64,000 bases of DNA, from positions 1 to 64,000 of the forward strand of contig JAAVTG010000152.1 in NCBI GenBank assembly GCA_011947345.1. Reading direction: 5' to 3'. This DNA comes from Phytophthora quininea. Its lineage: Eukaryota > Oomycota > Peronosporomycetes > Peronosporales > Peronosporaceae. Position numbers and translations under genes: made by a program. Below, piece by piece: positions 11,401 to 21,355 of this stretch (positions are counted from its first letter, which is position 1; every line of letters begins with the position of its first letter). The notes beneath the pieces are model-generated. The model worked only from the letters and a program-made list of their open reading frames with translations, was not told the DNA's origin and did not search any database.

Positions 11401-12579
11401 AGCCTCGGCCCGAGCAGTTGACGTCACCGAAAAACCGAAAAGTTTTCTTGCTAGGATCCACAACAAAACTCGGGTCGAATACAAGAGGCTGAAGCAAAGA
11501 GAGCCAACAGCTCAGCGAACGCTCGTGCAAAGTGATGTTGAAAAGCACAACATACTTTTGTCTACATTAGCGCCAGTTATGAACAACATGGAGCAGTCAT
11601 CCTCGGAAGTATTTTTCAAAAAGCTTGCTATGGTGGAAGTGGCGTGCAGAGGGTTACTTGATGCCTTCGGTATGATCTCCAGCTCAGCAGACCAACTACG
11701 CAAGACTGGTAACCACCAGCACGATGACCGCAGCGATGATGACTTTGTTGCAGAGATAATTGCGCTGGACAGCAGATGTGATGGAGATCTCAGTGTGTGC
11801 AGCGATTTGGAAGACGAATTTGCAGAGATCGAGCGACAGGTAAATGCTTCGTACAAGGGTGCTGGAATTTCAAATGGTGGTGTTGAAATAGCTCAAGAAA
11901 AGCTGCACGTACCGTGCAATACGTTGAGTGCAAGCAGCGGTGGTCATGAAGAGGAGATGGGAGGCAGTGTTGACCTCAATGGTGACGGTGGTGACACCAA
12001 TGGTGATAGAGTTCCAAATGGTGACAGAAATGGTGACTGCAATGGTGACTTTAGTATCAATGGCGATGATCAAACTTCAGCGCGAAGTTTTAGCAAAACG
12101 CCAGCGGAGCCGAAGCGATCAAAAAAGAAGGCGCACAAAGAGACCCGCCCGCGGCTTACACAGCTCAAGCTTCCGCCAAGTATACAACGCAGTAGATCGA
12201 ACATGCGCAAACGTGGAGGGACAAAGAAGTTAAAACACCCAAGGCTGGTCGTTGAAGTTACAGTTGAGGAATATGGAAATGGGATCCCGGTATCCGATGT
12301 AGTGGCATGGCTGGAGAGGTCGAATGATCATGAAAAGATCGCAAAAGTTTTTCGCGTTTATCCCGTTGTCCGGAACAAAGGTTCGGATGCTTTGAGCAAA
12401 GTTGTCGTGAGCGCGGATAAAGTCGATGGCTGTGTAACATCGGTCGGCGTTGGTTTTGGCTTTGCTGCGGTGACAAATGCTATTACAGCGTTAAGGACAG
12501 ATATTAAAACTTTAAAGCTTGTGTACCCTCAGCCACGATATGCTCTGCAGCTCTTGCCAGACGCAACTCCATATCACGA
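8437..12579 (+). pseudogene. MULE transposase with SWIM zinc finger (multiple frame breaks)
   Basis: A chain of exons reads as a Mutator-family transposase. Order: an acidic N-terminus (MTASELCFKLG); a region with WPDWGSFEKDFDNSLESNYL and CTHG; HNHYINEDIY; the first catalytic Asp in ILDWTYNVN (about 9825); the second in YKDFNEWRILEALFPRAK, followed by LCQFHAITAVRKKM; and a SWIM finger with C-x-C...CMH at about 11210-11250. A long Asn-Gly-Asp-rich linker lies at about 11975-12070. Plausible introns are 8687-8760, about 9010-9068, about 9295-9391 and about 10123-10197. Frame is lost by one base at several mononucleotide runs (for example the A run at 8825-8830 and the G run at 9807-9811), and one in-frame stop is seen near 9640. 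It may be degenerate or merely mis-sequenced. A splice at 12580-12648 joins it to the protease region. Confidence 0.7.
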
Positions 12580-12648
12580 GTAGGTTCCTAAATGTTTTCG
12601 ACCTTGTTGAAAATAATTCGCTAACGAAGTGGTGGTTTGTATTATTAG

Positions 12649-13555
12649 GTCTGTACTTTGGGCGATGCAGGATTCCTATCGGTTGAAATCAGAGCATTCA
12701 ATGCATCAGAGAGCTATAGCGTGGCTGGGGCGAGATTGGACGAGCGACAAGTTCGACACGGACTGTTTTCATGTTGGAGAGATGCTGGAAAGTGATGTAG
12801 CAAGCACTGTGAAAGCTCGACTGGTGCTGTCGTCTCTGACGAGTTACATTTCGTTTACAAGACCTTCAGGAATTTCTACATCTATCACGATGACAGATCT
12901 GATCGGGACAGTTCCCAATCACGACTGGGTGAAGGATTCACCGATTTCCGTCATCTTGCAAATAGCTTGCATGCGCCACGGGCGAGCTGTCTTTCTCGAG
13001 CCAACTGTTCGGGAAGCATCGCAGTGGAAAATGCCTGCACCGGCAGGAAGTGATCTTGAGTTTGTAGTGGCTTCACGCAATCTGGATGGACAACAGTGGA
13101 CACTTGTGATCGTCGATATTCAAGCTAGTAAAGCACTCATATATGACCCGCTGGACAACGATGACTGGACTAGTAATACGCGCATTCGGGCTCAAGAAGT
13201 TCTAATTCCTGTGATCAGCTACTGGAGAACGATGAAGTTTGGCCAGGGTGCTTCATTCAGTCGCCGGACAACACCGAAGCTGGTAGGACCTGAGCAACCC
13301 GACTCGGTTAACTGTGGCGTATTCATGGCGGCTATGGGCTGGGCGTTTCTATCTAACGAGCAGAGGTGGCTGAGCGCGCGAGGTACGACGCCTAAGCATG
13401 CCGGCACAATGCTAAGACTGCGAATGTTGTATCACTTGCTTTGCGCACCAGAAATTTGTCTGGTCGTATCAGAAAGCCAGGTTTTCGTCGACATCACCAA
13501 AACCGAGGAACTGCTGGACGACATGATCAAAGCCAAAATTGACAAGCTGAAGTAA
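12649..13555 (+). CDS. Ulp1/C48-like cysteine protease domain fused to the MULE transposase
   Basis: An open stretch of about 300 residues has the Ulp1 (SUMO-protease, family C48) layout: QQWTLVIVDIQASKALIYDPL, then EQPDSVNCGVFMAAMGW. The Cys nucleophile (NCGVF), the preceding Gln (Q-x5-C) and the Asp of YDPL are in place, but the position normally held by the catalytic His before Trp is Gln (CAG), which would disable catalysis if real. A GT-AG intron at 12580-12648 (cacga|gtaggt...attattag|gtctg) puts this in frame with the upstream SWIM/linker exon, so it is probably the C-terminal domain of the same protein. MULEs carrying Ulp1-like domains are known in plants (Kaonashi, CUMULE); here the fusion is inferred from splicing only. 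Confidence 0.65.
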
Positions 13556-13687
13556 AGCGTAGAGCTACAGCAGAATTAGTTTCAGCAAATGCATTAGCTT
13601 GTTATCGTAAGTCAATGGTGACAATCAACATCATTTACAAGAACGCTCATTGGCATCATTGACTCATGAAGAATATCCACGTGTTTC

Positions 13688-14146
13688 TCAATGCCCAAGG
13701 CTCTCAAATCCCTGCCATCGCCCTAGTAGCTCGAATTTGTCACCGTGAAGGTGATTGTACAGCATCTCGGTGTATGAGTTGAAGTCTTGCGTGCAGGAAA
13801 CACTGGTATCTTCAGCCGAGATCAGCCTCCCTGTAGCGTAGGCATCATCCAGCGCCTCTCGCAAACTTTTCAAGTCGGCAGTATACGAACGACACAGCTC
13901 TATCAGCCGGTCACGATCGCTCTCCAGCTTCTTCTCTTGTGTCTGGAGCTCCACGAGTCTGGACAGCACAATCTTCTTCACCAAGCCGACCGTAACTGTA
14001 TCTCCACAAGGCACAGAGCCACTTGACTGAGCGCCGAGCTGTGAAATGATGCTGTCACCTTCATCGCCGGGGCGTCGAGAAGCACTAGCACGGCTCGGCC
14101 CGTGTTGTCTGCCTTGAGCGCTGCGAAGACGCTCGTCAGACGACAT
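13688..14146 (-). CDS. Hypothetical coiled-coil protein encoded antisense inside the MULE
   Basis: An unbroken 152-codon frame starts at ATG 14146 (MSSDERLRSAQ). The first third is Ser/Arg/Gly-rich and probably disordered. The centre (VGLVKKIVLSRLVELQTQEKKL to LKSLREALDDAYATG) has heptad-like leucines suggesting a coiled coil. It lies inside the terminal repeats, converging on the transposase-Ulp1 gene, so it is cargo or a second element gene. No known family is recognised. A captured host fragment is an alternative. Confidence 0.45.
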   Translation of the reverse strand: MSSDERLRSAQGRQHGPSRASASRRPGDEGDSIISQLGAQSSGSVPCGDTVTVGLVKKIVLSRLVELQTQEKKLESDRDRLIELCRSYTADLKSLREALDDAYATGRLISAEDTSVSCTQDFNSYTEMLYNHLHGDKFELLGRWQGFESLGH

Positions 14147-14396
14147 GTAGTGTACTTCTTCGCCGTTTTTCGCTGTCGTGCTTGATGGTAATATAATACC
14201 GTATTATAAAATGTTGCCCATTCAACAGCATATGACAAAACGACAAAATCAGCTTTGGTCCGCTGTCTGTGCCACACACATTTGCTTCTTTTCTGGTCAC
14301 CATATGTTGTATATTATCATGTGATCAGAGGTCATCGGTGAAATATTACGAACGACTTTCAATCTGCAAGACAACATAAACCTGTTGAAGCAACAT

Positions 14397-14441
14397 AAAC
14401 CGTCAATGGTGTACATGGACCTACATACTCAATGGTGATCT
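14397..14441. repeat. Right terminal inverted repeat of the MULE
   Basis: It starts AAACCGTCAATGGTG and ends ACTCAATGGTGATCT, the inverted counterpart of 8253-8297. Confidence 0.8.
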
Positions 14442-15534
14442 AATCAGTGCCTTTGAAGAGCGACAAATCAATGATAAGTGGCCGTCATCAAGTCAAGCAT
14501 ACTACGATCGAGACTAGCTCGTATCCTAAACACTTCGCCAAAGATCTTCAAAAGAGCTGCAGATCGACAAGCGATAAGAGATATCAATCAGAGAGTTATT
14601 TTCGCCCTGTAGTGCACAAACGCCAGTTGGTGCTCTTGCGTAGGTGGCCTGCTGCTCCCCACCTGTTTGCTATGTCCAATTGGGAGAAGAATGTAAGCGC
14701 CCCATCCATCACGTGTACTAGTTGGGCGTTTGTCTTGCAGGTCAGCCCATCTCATATTAAACTACGCTCAAGTGGCTGGATATGCCTTGTGAACCTTGGA
14801 CTCCGGCACGGCAGCGATCCTGACTCGGGTATCGAAGATGAGATCGAGAACCTTTGATGAGTGCTCCAGAAAGTGACCTTCTCCAGCCCCTCAGAGGGTT
14901 TCCTCCTGTTCACACTGCTGCAATACAATGCTGCTGGACAGACTATCGATGATGGCCGTGGCTGCAATGATGGCGGAGAGGAGCTCCCTTGGTGTGCTTG
15001 GCCCAGAAAAAACGGAAATGAAGCTCCTCGGGAATTGTCCGATCACTTAAACACTATTTTCAGGCTGTTTGACTGAATAATGTCAAAGGATCCGAGGTAA
15101 ACATATTTTGAGTGCGGGGGGTTGTACTAAAAATACATCATGTATGAAACTTGACGGACTAAGCAAGACATATTTGTTTTAAATAAAGAATAACACTTTC
15201 GAGATGGTTGAGGCAACACACCTGCTTTGCAGCCGCGCCATCTCCCACGACAGTTATATTATTTTACTGGGATACGACAGAAGCGAATAGCCTACCCCAG
15301 CAAAGTAATGTCAGTGTTGGTCAGTGCCGGTAGTACGATATTACAGGTCCTTTGCACTTTGAACGGTTCCCTCTATTTTCAATCGAACCTGACAAGAGCA
15401 CGGACTTGATTCATCAAACACTGCTTATTCCGCTTTGGACCATGTGATGTCAAGTAAGAACAGCTTCACCGCCAGCTCAGAATTTCTCCCACCATCTGAG
15501 AATTTGCTTTACGACTCGACTCGCAGCCCCCACC
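14442..15534. other. Spacer between the MULE and the SANT-like ORF
   Basis: Open stretches at 14447-14857 and 14861-15076 (both +) run one after the other but show no domain I recognise. The region from about 15080 onward is AT-rich and looks non-coding. This could be the debris of another element. Confidence 0.3.
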
Positions 15535-16301
15535 ATGGTTTTCAAGTACAACACGGATCAGGATCAAGAGCTGATAAGGGGGCTCATTCGCCTGAAGCCA
15601 TTCACAGCAAAGCGCGGGACGGCGGGGAGACTTGGGAAGGTGTTACGACGGGTATCTCCAACGCTATAGGTGTTCAGCTCAACACGAAGCAAGTTCGCGA
15701 TCGCTTGAGCCTTTTGAAGGAGACGTTCAAGGCGGATAAAGAAAGATCCAAACGCGCTAGTGTTGTAGAGGAATCTCTCGAAGCTGTCAGCTTACAGAGT
15801 CACTACGATGACATTCAAGGACTTGTGCGCGACTACCTAGGGTTAGAACGTACCCATGCTGATGAAAAGAAGGCAAAAGAGCAAAAGGAAGAGGACCTCG
15901 CAAGTTATGCCGTTGCTGCTGTTGCTGGGAGCAATAAACGGCGCTCGCTCCGAGCCGATGATCCTACTTTCAGTTCCGACGATGAAGACAATGAAGCTGA
16001 AAGTACTCTCGGGGCGGGAAGTGCCATCTCTGGAACGTCATCCAAGGCTTCGAATCCAACGCGAACGGCACCAAAACGCACCAACGCTTTTCTTGGGGAG
16101 GTGCAGCATTCAAGAAAAGCGACAAAAGAGCAGGTAAAACTGAAAACGCGTGAGTTGGACCTGTATCATAAACAATTCGAGGCTTGCCGCGAGTTTGAGA
16201 AGCAGCAGATTGAACATCAACTAGCCCTGGGAACGGACCGAAGAGATGGGAAATCAAGGGTCATGAGGGTCTGGAACTTCAGCGCATGTATTCTTTTATG
16301 A
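15535..16301 (+). CDS. SANT/Myb-like (trihelix-type) protein, probably element-derived
   Basis: The ATG at 15535 opens a Myb/SANT-like DNA-binding domain (MVFKYNTDQDQELIRGLIRL, then TWEGVTTGISNAIGVQLNTKQVRDRLSLLKETF), followed by a basic/acidic linker and a C-terminal coiled coil (KEQVKLKTRELDLYHKQFEACREFEKQ). A single missing G in the run at 15624-15627 separates the first helix from the rest. This family is hugely expanded in oomycetes and typically accompanies PIF/Harbinger transposons as the second ORF. A Harbinger-type transposase remnant lies 290 bp downstream on the opposite strand, supporting that origin. Confidence 0.6.
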
Positions 16302-16589
16302 CCATTGTAAACTGATTACTGACTCAACAATTTCTTCTGCTTGTTCAGCTGCCGCCGAGGCGTTGGCCGACAGATCCCACGAACTGCGTCATCTATAAAA
16401 TACCATATATTGTCGATTTAGCTGAAATTTGGATGAGCGAGCCGGTTTCAGGAGATTACTGGCTCGCTGGTTGGCCGGTGCAGCAGCCGAGCTAAAAATA
16501 ACTGAGCGACTGTTCAGGCGCCAGCAGCCCTCAGTATACAAACTCAAGTCACTTGGACGATTGGGTTCCGGGCGATTTACCAATCGCTC

Positions 16590-17105
16590 AATCCAATTTG
16601 GAGTAGAACGCACAAAATTGGAGTACAGACATTCTCCGACGAAAATGGCATCAGCGTATGTAGCGAGGCGTTGGGCATCAAAGATGTCTGATCGAGTTGG
16701 AGAATTGAGCAGTACTTGTCATCAATCATCTTGAGTGTGTGGAGGAAAATGATGAAATGACCAGTCGCAGACCGACCAAAAAATTCCTCTACGTCAAACC
16801 GGCGGACAGGAACAAAAGGTTGTACAGCACGATGCACAACCCCTCAATTCCAGTGGCTCGCGTCTATTGCCAGTAACAACTTCTGGTAGCTGCATGAGTT
16901 CCACCAAATTACGAAGCTCGTCTTTGCCAAAGCGAAAGCACCAGGAGCAGACCTCGTTTGAAAGTGCATTGAAGTTGAAAGGCATTCTGATGTAGTGTAA
17001 ACGAAGCGAGTGGGATGCGCGTTCGGCCAAATGCGCTACAGCTTCCACGTCGTGGCGATCTCGACTTGCGTCGCACCATCGAAGATACAGAAAGCGTCCT
17101 TCCAA
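16590..17105 (-). pseudogene. PIF/Harbinger-like (DDE_Tnp_4) transposase remnant
   Basis: Pieces in alternating frames read FRFGKDELRNLVELMQLPEVVTG, then a stretch resembling LCIVLYNLLFLSA, then EEFFGRSATGHFIIFLHTLKMI and finally FDAQRLATYADAIF. This order matches the N-terminal half of oomycete DDE_Tnp_4 transposases (helical region, FGRS/LGRS motif, LATYADAI). The catalytic residues further on are missing and the frame breaks several times, so it is non-functional. With the SANT-like gene at 15535-16301 it may be what remains of one Harbinger element. Confidence 0.5.
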
Positions 17106-17995
17106 CTACGCTGCACGCCTCGGGTTAGTCTAGTAGGTACGCGTCGTTCAGATTCATACTTGGCTGCGAACTCCAATATGGTAAGAAATGCTCGCCTGCA
17201 CACAAGGTTTTAGAGGAGGCATAGCAATCATAACTTGGAGTCTCCATATCGTAAAAAAGCGCTAGTGGTGACGGTTTCGTTGGAAGTTTCCGATCGACAT
17301 TACGGTAGGATAGCAAACGAGTAGGTTAAAAGACATGTGGTAGAACAGGAAAAAGCTAATTCTTGGTTGTGCTAAATACCTCTATTGCTTCTAATATGTC
17401 CATCCTAGTTTATATTTGTCAGCATTCTCACATATCCACGAGGGCAGATGGCGCGGCTGCGAATCAGGCGCCCTAGATGCCGAAAAATACATATCACCTG
17501 TACCGGTGTTTAGAAAATCTTATACCCAGTATTCGCGCAGCCCTAGCGCAATCCTTTCCTCTAACCGAGTAATTTTGAGTGTGAGATTGGTGAGTAGTTT
17601 GATTTGCAGACGGAACGAAGTCTGACGAGCTTTCTACTAAAATACTTCAATCGTACGAGATAGAGCACACGATCGAGACGGGCTTAATTTCGAGTAACAT
17701 CGGCAGAAGTCAGAGTAAGCTTTGAAAAGGGATGAAGTTCGAGTAACAGGATTCTGAATAGGATGCATTTCGAATATGAATAGTACCAATATTTGCTGCC
17801 CAACTCCACAACGACGAAATGACTGCTACAACGGCACCTTGAGCCGGTAGAGAGCTGACTTAACAACCTGAGCGCAGCGGGGGTCTGTTAGGGGTGGGGC
17901 GGACGGTGGAGTAGTCATGTGTAAGAAGTAGGCTCTATCTAGTCCGGAGCATACCGACCCAAACTACTGTAATCTAGTCACCGATTGAGCGAATG
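17106..17995. other. Non-coding, AT-rich repeat-like stretch
   Basis: Only short open frames on both strands, none recognisable. The sequence probably consists of old element debris. Confidence 0.4.
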
Positions 17996-18017
17996 TTGTA
18001 TAGCTACTCTAATCTAA
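17996..18017. repeat. Left 22-bp target-site duplication of the LINE insertion
   Basis: It begins TTGTATAGCTAC and ends AATCTAA, and is perfectly repeated at 18388-18409. A perfect long duplication implies a recent insertion. Confidence 0.8.
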
Positions 18018-18387
18018 AATTGAATTGATTAACTGTTTAGCGGGTTTCTCGTGATAAGCTATCTATCCGTGAGAGTTACGTTCGTGTCGTCCACATGTGG
18101 TGCATGGGTTCCGGGATATTGTTTTCTGGTGGATCATGGCCAAGTTGTTGCAGCACGCCGACCACAGTAGCGCGGTTGCAATGAAGCTCATATGCGTGTT
18201 GGTAGAGGCATTGGTAGTGCATCTTGAACGAGTTCAGCAGATTGAGAATATTTGGCACTTCAGCTGTTGTTTTCTGGAAATGAATGTCGTTCCTGAGCCG
18301 CCATGTTGCATGAAACACAATCGCTGTGTAGATCCTCCATAGAAGTATCAGTTCTTTGTGTTCACTTCTCCAGTTCCTACGGAGGTC
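18018..18387 (-). mobile_element. 5'-truncated non-LTR retrotransposon (LINE) copy, 370 bp
   Basis: On the minus strand the insert is open from its 5' edge (DLRRNWRSEHKELILLWRIY, TAIVFHATWRLRNDIHFQ) to a stop at 18076-18078, then about 58 bp of AT-rich tail up to the left duplication. A W(R)xRN(D)xxF motif near the end is typical of the C-terminus of LINE reverse-transcriptase ORFs (zf-RVT region). Truncation at the 5' end, an intact 3' end and a 22-bp flanking duplication are together what target-primed reverse transcription produces. No long poly-A is visible. Confidence 0.65.
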
Positions 18388-18409
18388 TTGTATAGCTACT
18401 CTAATCTAA
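18388..18409. repeat. Right 22-bp target-site duplication of the LINE insertion
   Basis: Identical to 17996-18017. Confidence 0.8.
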
Positions 18410-18582
18410 GCGCTTCTACTCGAACTTCGGCCGTTTTTGCTGTACCGGTACTCGCAAATCGGCCGATCGTTCTCTTTATCAAGCCGCACCCCACAGATTT
18501 TGCTTTTGGTGAAAATAGTACGCTACAAAATTGTTTTGAGATATGCATGTCTAACAGTATTCTCACTGCACAAATTCTCTGT

Positions 18583-21355
18583 CTACTTGTAGAGCAAGGA
18601 AGACATTTGCGAGACGCGCTTGCTGGAATGGCGGAAGCGTGCAGCCAAACGCACGTTGATGAGTTTGAGTACAGCAACGGCGGTGTGCGGCGCTCGAGCC
18701 TCCAAAGTTTCCATAGCAGCAGCGCGAAGACGCAGCACCACACAGTCGGAAGTGGCGATGTACTTGTACGTCGGGTCCATGCCTGCCACATTGGGCGTAA
18801 TGACGGAGCCGGCTCCGATCTTTAGCAACCGCGACTTGGCCGTCGTAAACGGCGTCCACTGAGATTCCTCGGGAGCACAATCGACAGCTTTCGTCGGCTC
18901 GACGTTCGCCCGCTCCACTCACCGTCAGCGTCTTCTCCGTTTTCAATCCCTCCATCCCCAAAGTCTGGGCCAATTCCTTCCGCTTCGGAAAGTCGGACGC
19001 CAGGGATGTTGTGCGCGTTGGAGAACTCGGAATCCGACATGAAGTTCATGTAACCGTAGCAAATGAAGTACGTGTCATCGCGTAAGCGCTCCGTGACAAG
19101 CTGTGAACCGTTGGGTACCACAACAATGTCCAGGTACGCAGATAGTGGCAGCAGCTTTTGGTAGTTACTGCTGCTCTCGTGCTCCGGAGACACTGCCATG
19201 AAGTGTTCCCACAGTTCGAGTTGGCTCATGCGCTTCCAGTCCGATAGAGTTTTCTTACCTACTCTCGGTGTCGCCGGGGCCGTTTGAATGTCCTCAGGCA
19301 GCAATTCATCCTCGCAGATTTCGAGTGCAATGTCTACATCGCTACTTAGCAGATGCACACGCTGCGAGTAGTGGTTCTGGCGAAGGGCCAGCTCGATCTC
19401 TGGCTTAAGTCCGCAGAAGTAGATATCGAACATGTACATGTCTGCGAGTGTAGACGCCTTACGGAAGTTGAGCAGTGCTGTGGCATCAAAGCTCGGCACG
19501 AGTCCGAAATCAATGATCACATACTGCAGCTTTGCGAAGTCTAGCGAGTGCACGCGCGTCTCCATACGCTCTAAAATGTTGACGGAGGTTCCAAAGAAGA
19601 GATATCCCTGTAGTCGCAGCACGAAGATGGCGCTGCCTTCGGTGTCCAAATAAGCAGCTTGTTCGGGTGTGCGGTCCACAGCGCTACGGGTTAGTGCGCC
19701 AGTCGTCTCGTGGTGAACGCAGCCCACCGCGTGGATGCGCCAGATGAGCTCGATCATTGAGATAACGATGCCCATCGCAACGCTCTCCAGCATCCCGATC
19801 AAGAGGAAACTCGCAGTAATAAGGACTACGGTGAACTTCTCAATGGGCTTCAGGAAGTGGAACGGTGTCACCAGATAGGCCTCCAGGAAGTGGAGCCCCA
19901 CGCTGAGCAGAAGACCACCGAAGATGAACTTGGGCACAAACTGAAGCAACCGAATGCCAATCATCCACAGCACAGTGATCAGGAATGCGCACACCAACGC
20001 AGGAACTTTCTCATGCGCATCGAACTGCTTCATGATGCCCATGGCAGAAAGGTAGTGGCAGCCTCCACAGCACCCAAGCAACCCACTAGCGAGATTCGCT
20101 AGTCCGATCACTCGCATCTCGTTATCGGGCGAGATGTCGCGTCCAAACAGCGTAGAGAGCGAGGTCGTGGCTACACTGTACTTCAGTGCGCCAAGAATCA
20201 CAAGCGAGACCATAAAGCCCATGCATTCGTGCGTGAGGGTGTGCCAATGCACTTGTGTAAAGTCAATTTCAGCCCACGGGAGCCACATCGGCGTCTGAGC
20301 CACCACCACGGGATCCCACGAAAAGACCCACCCGTCTGCACCCAGCTCCTCCATACTTTTCCCGGTCACCGATACACAGACCTGGAAGCCGACCAAGGAC
20401 AGCAGCAAGAGACAAGGAAATGAAATCGCCACAGGAAATTTAAAGTACTGTCCGATCCGAGCGAAGCTGGCAAAGCCGATCGCTGGGAGTACCAGTTGCT
20501 GCACTTCCCAGGTAAAAACGCCATCGTCATCGCCTTGCTGGACGCCATATGCACTCCATTCTTCATCAGCTGCGCTCCAATTCCCGACAAGAAACCGGCA
20601 ATGACAGGATACGGCATGTAATTTGCAATACTGGTGACTCGAAACAGTCCCATCAAGAAAAATACCAACCCCAGCAGCATGGACGTCACCGCGACCATCA
20701 CGACGGTCGTCGGCACCACCTTCTCCAGATCTCCGTGCAAATGGTGGGAAATCTTGGCCGCCATCTCTGCCATAATCGGAGCCACGAAAACGTCGATCGA
20801 GCCCAAGGTCCATGGCGCACAGCTCTGCCAAGCCAGCACGCTGCTCAGCACTGCCGTGCCTAACAAGTTCATGTCGATAAAGTGCGCGATGACTGTCGCC
20901 AGCGGGGTGCCATGGCCCACCAGCACACTGGCGCAAGAGACAGCCAGAGTAGAGGACAACAAGAAGGCGATGACGCCCGAGGTGCCGTTCACCAGCACCT
21001 CCAACACCAGGGCTTTGAACTTTTGCTTGTCCAGCTCCGGAGCGGCTGCATCCGCTTGGTTCCTGGCCTTGAAGCTGTCGTGTACTGAGAAAGTGATTTG
21101 ACCTTGATTGCAGCCGGCCTGTCGGTTGACGGCGCCGTACTCGTTCGGTCGGCTCCTGCTGCGGTCTCTGGAGCTCAAAAGCAGTCCGTGTTTGGCGGCG
21201 TCTTGAACGCTGCGCACGCGCCGCATCAGCTGTAGCTTCTGGCCGCGAGGCGTCAGGTTCTCTTCGGACACGGCGTGCGGAGGCGGTGGCGGCGGCGCAA
21301 GTAGCGGCTCCATCTCCACGCCGCCGCGCTCGAGCGGCAGCGCTGCCGGCTCCAT
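18583..21355 (-). CDS. SulP/SLC26-family anion transporter with STAS and C-terminal regulatory domain
   Basis: The protein of about 924 residues starts at ATG 21355 (MEPAALPLERGGVEMEPLL). It has a cytoplasmic N-terminus with a proline run, a multi-pass membrane region from about residue 110 to 500 (for example NGTSGVIAFLLSSTLAVSCA), a STAS domain at about 565-690 (LRLQGYLFFGTSVNILERM, YVIIDFGLVPSFDATALLNF), and a C-terminal part resembling a cyclic-nucleotide-binding fold (SRLLKIGAGSVITP). SulP proteins move sulfate or other anions; this subtype resembles fungal vacuolar members, so substrate and membrane are inferred. Two single-base losses break the frame: the A run at 20514-20518 and at about 18915-18920. 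Both repairs restore conserved text. No introns. Confidence 0.85.

Larger units (their letters stand above)
8253..14441 (+). mobile_element. Mutator-like element (MULE), ~6.2 kb, with TIRs and transposase-Ulp1 gene
   Basis: The two ends (8253-8297 and 14397-14441) are inverted copies of each other over about 45 bp with a few mismatches. Between them lie a MULE-type transposase, a SWIM zinc finger, a Ulp1-like protease region and an antisense coiled-coil ORF. I could not find an unambiguous 8-11 bp target duplication, so the exact outer ends may be a few bases off or the insertion is old. The decamer TCACCATTGA or its complement occurs six times exactly inside the element, four of them outside or inward of the extreme ends. 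The element sits between the disrupted bZIP-like gene and a SANT-like ORF. Confidence 0.75.

Noticed and set aside
16429..16613. Possible MITE around an inverted AGCGAGCC/GGCTCGCT pair
   Set aside because: The stem is short, no flanking duplication was seen and no second copy lies in the window.
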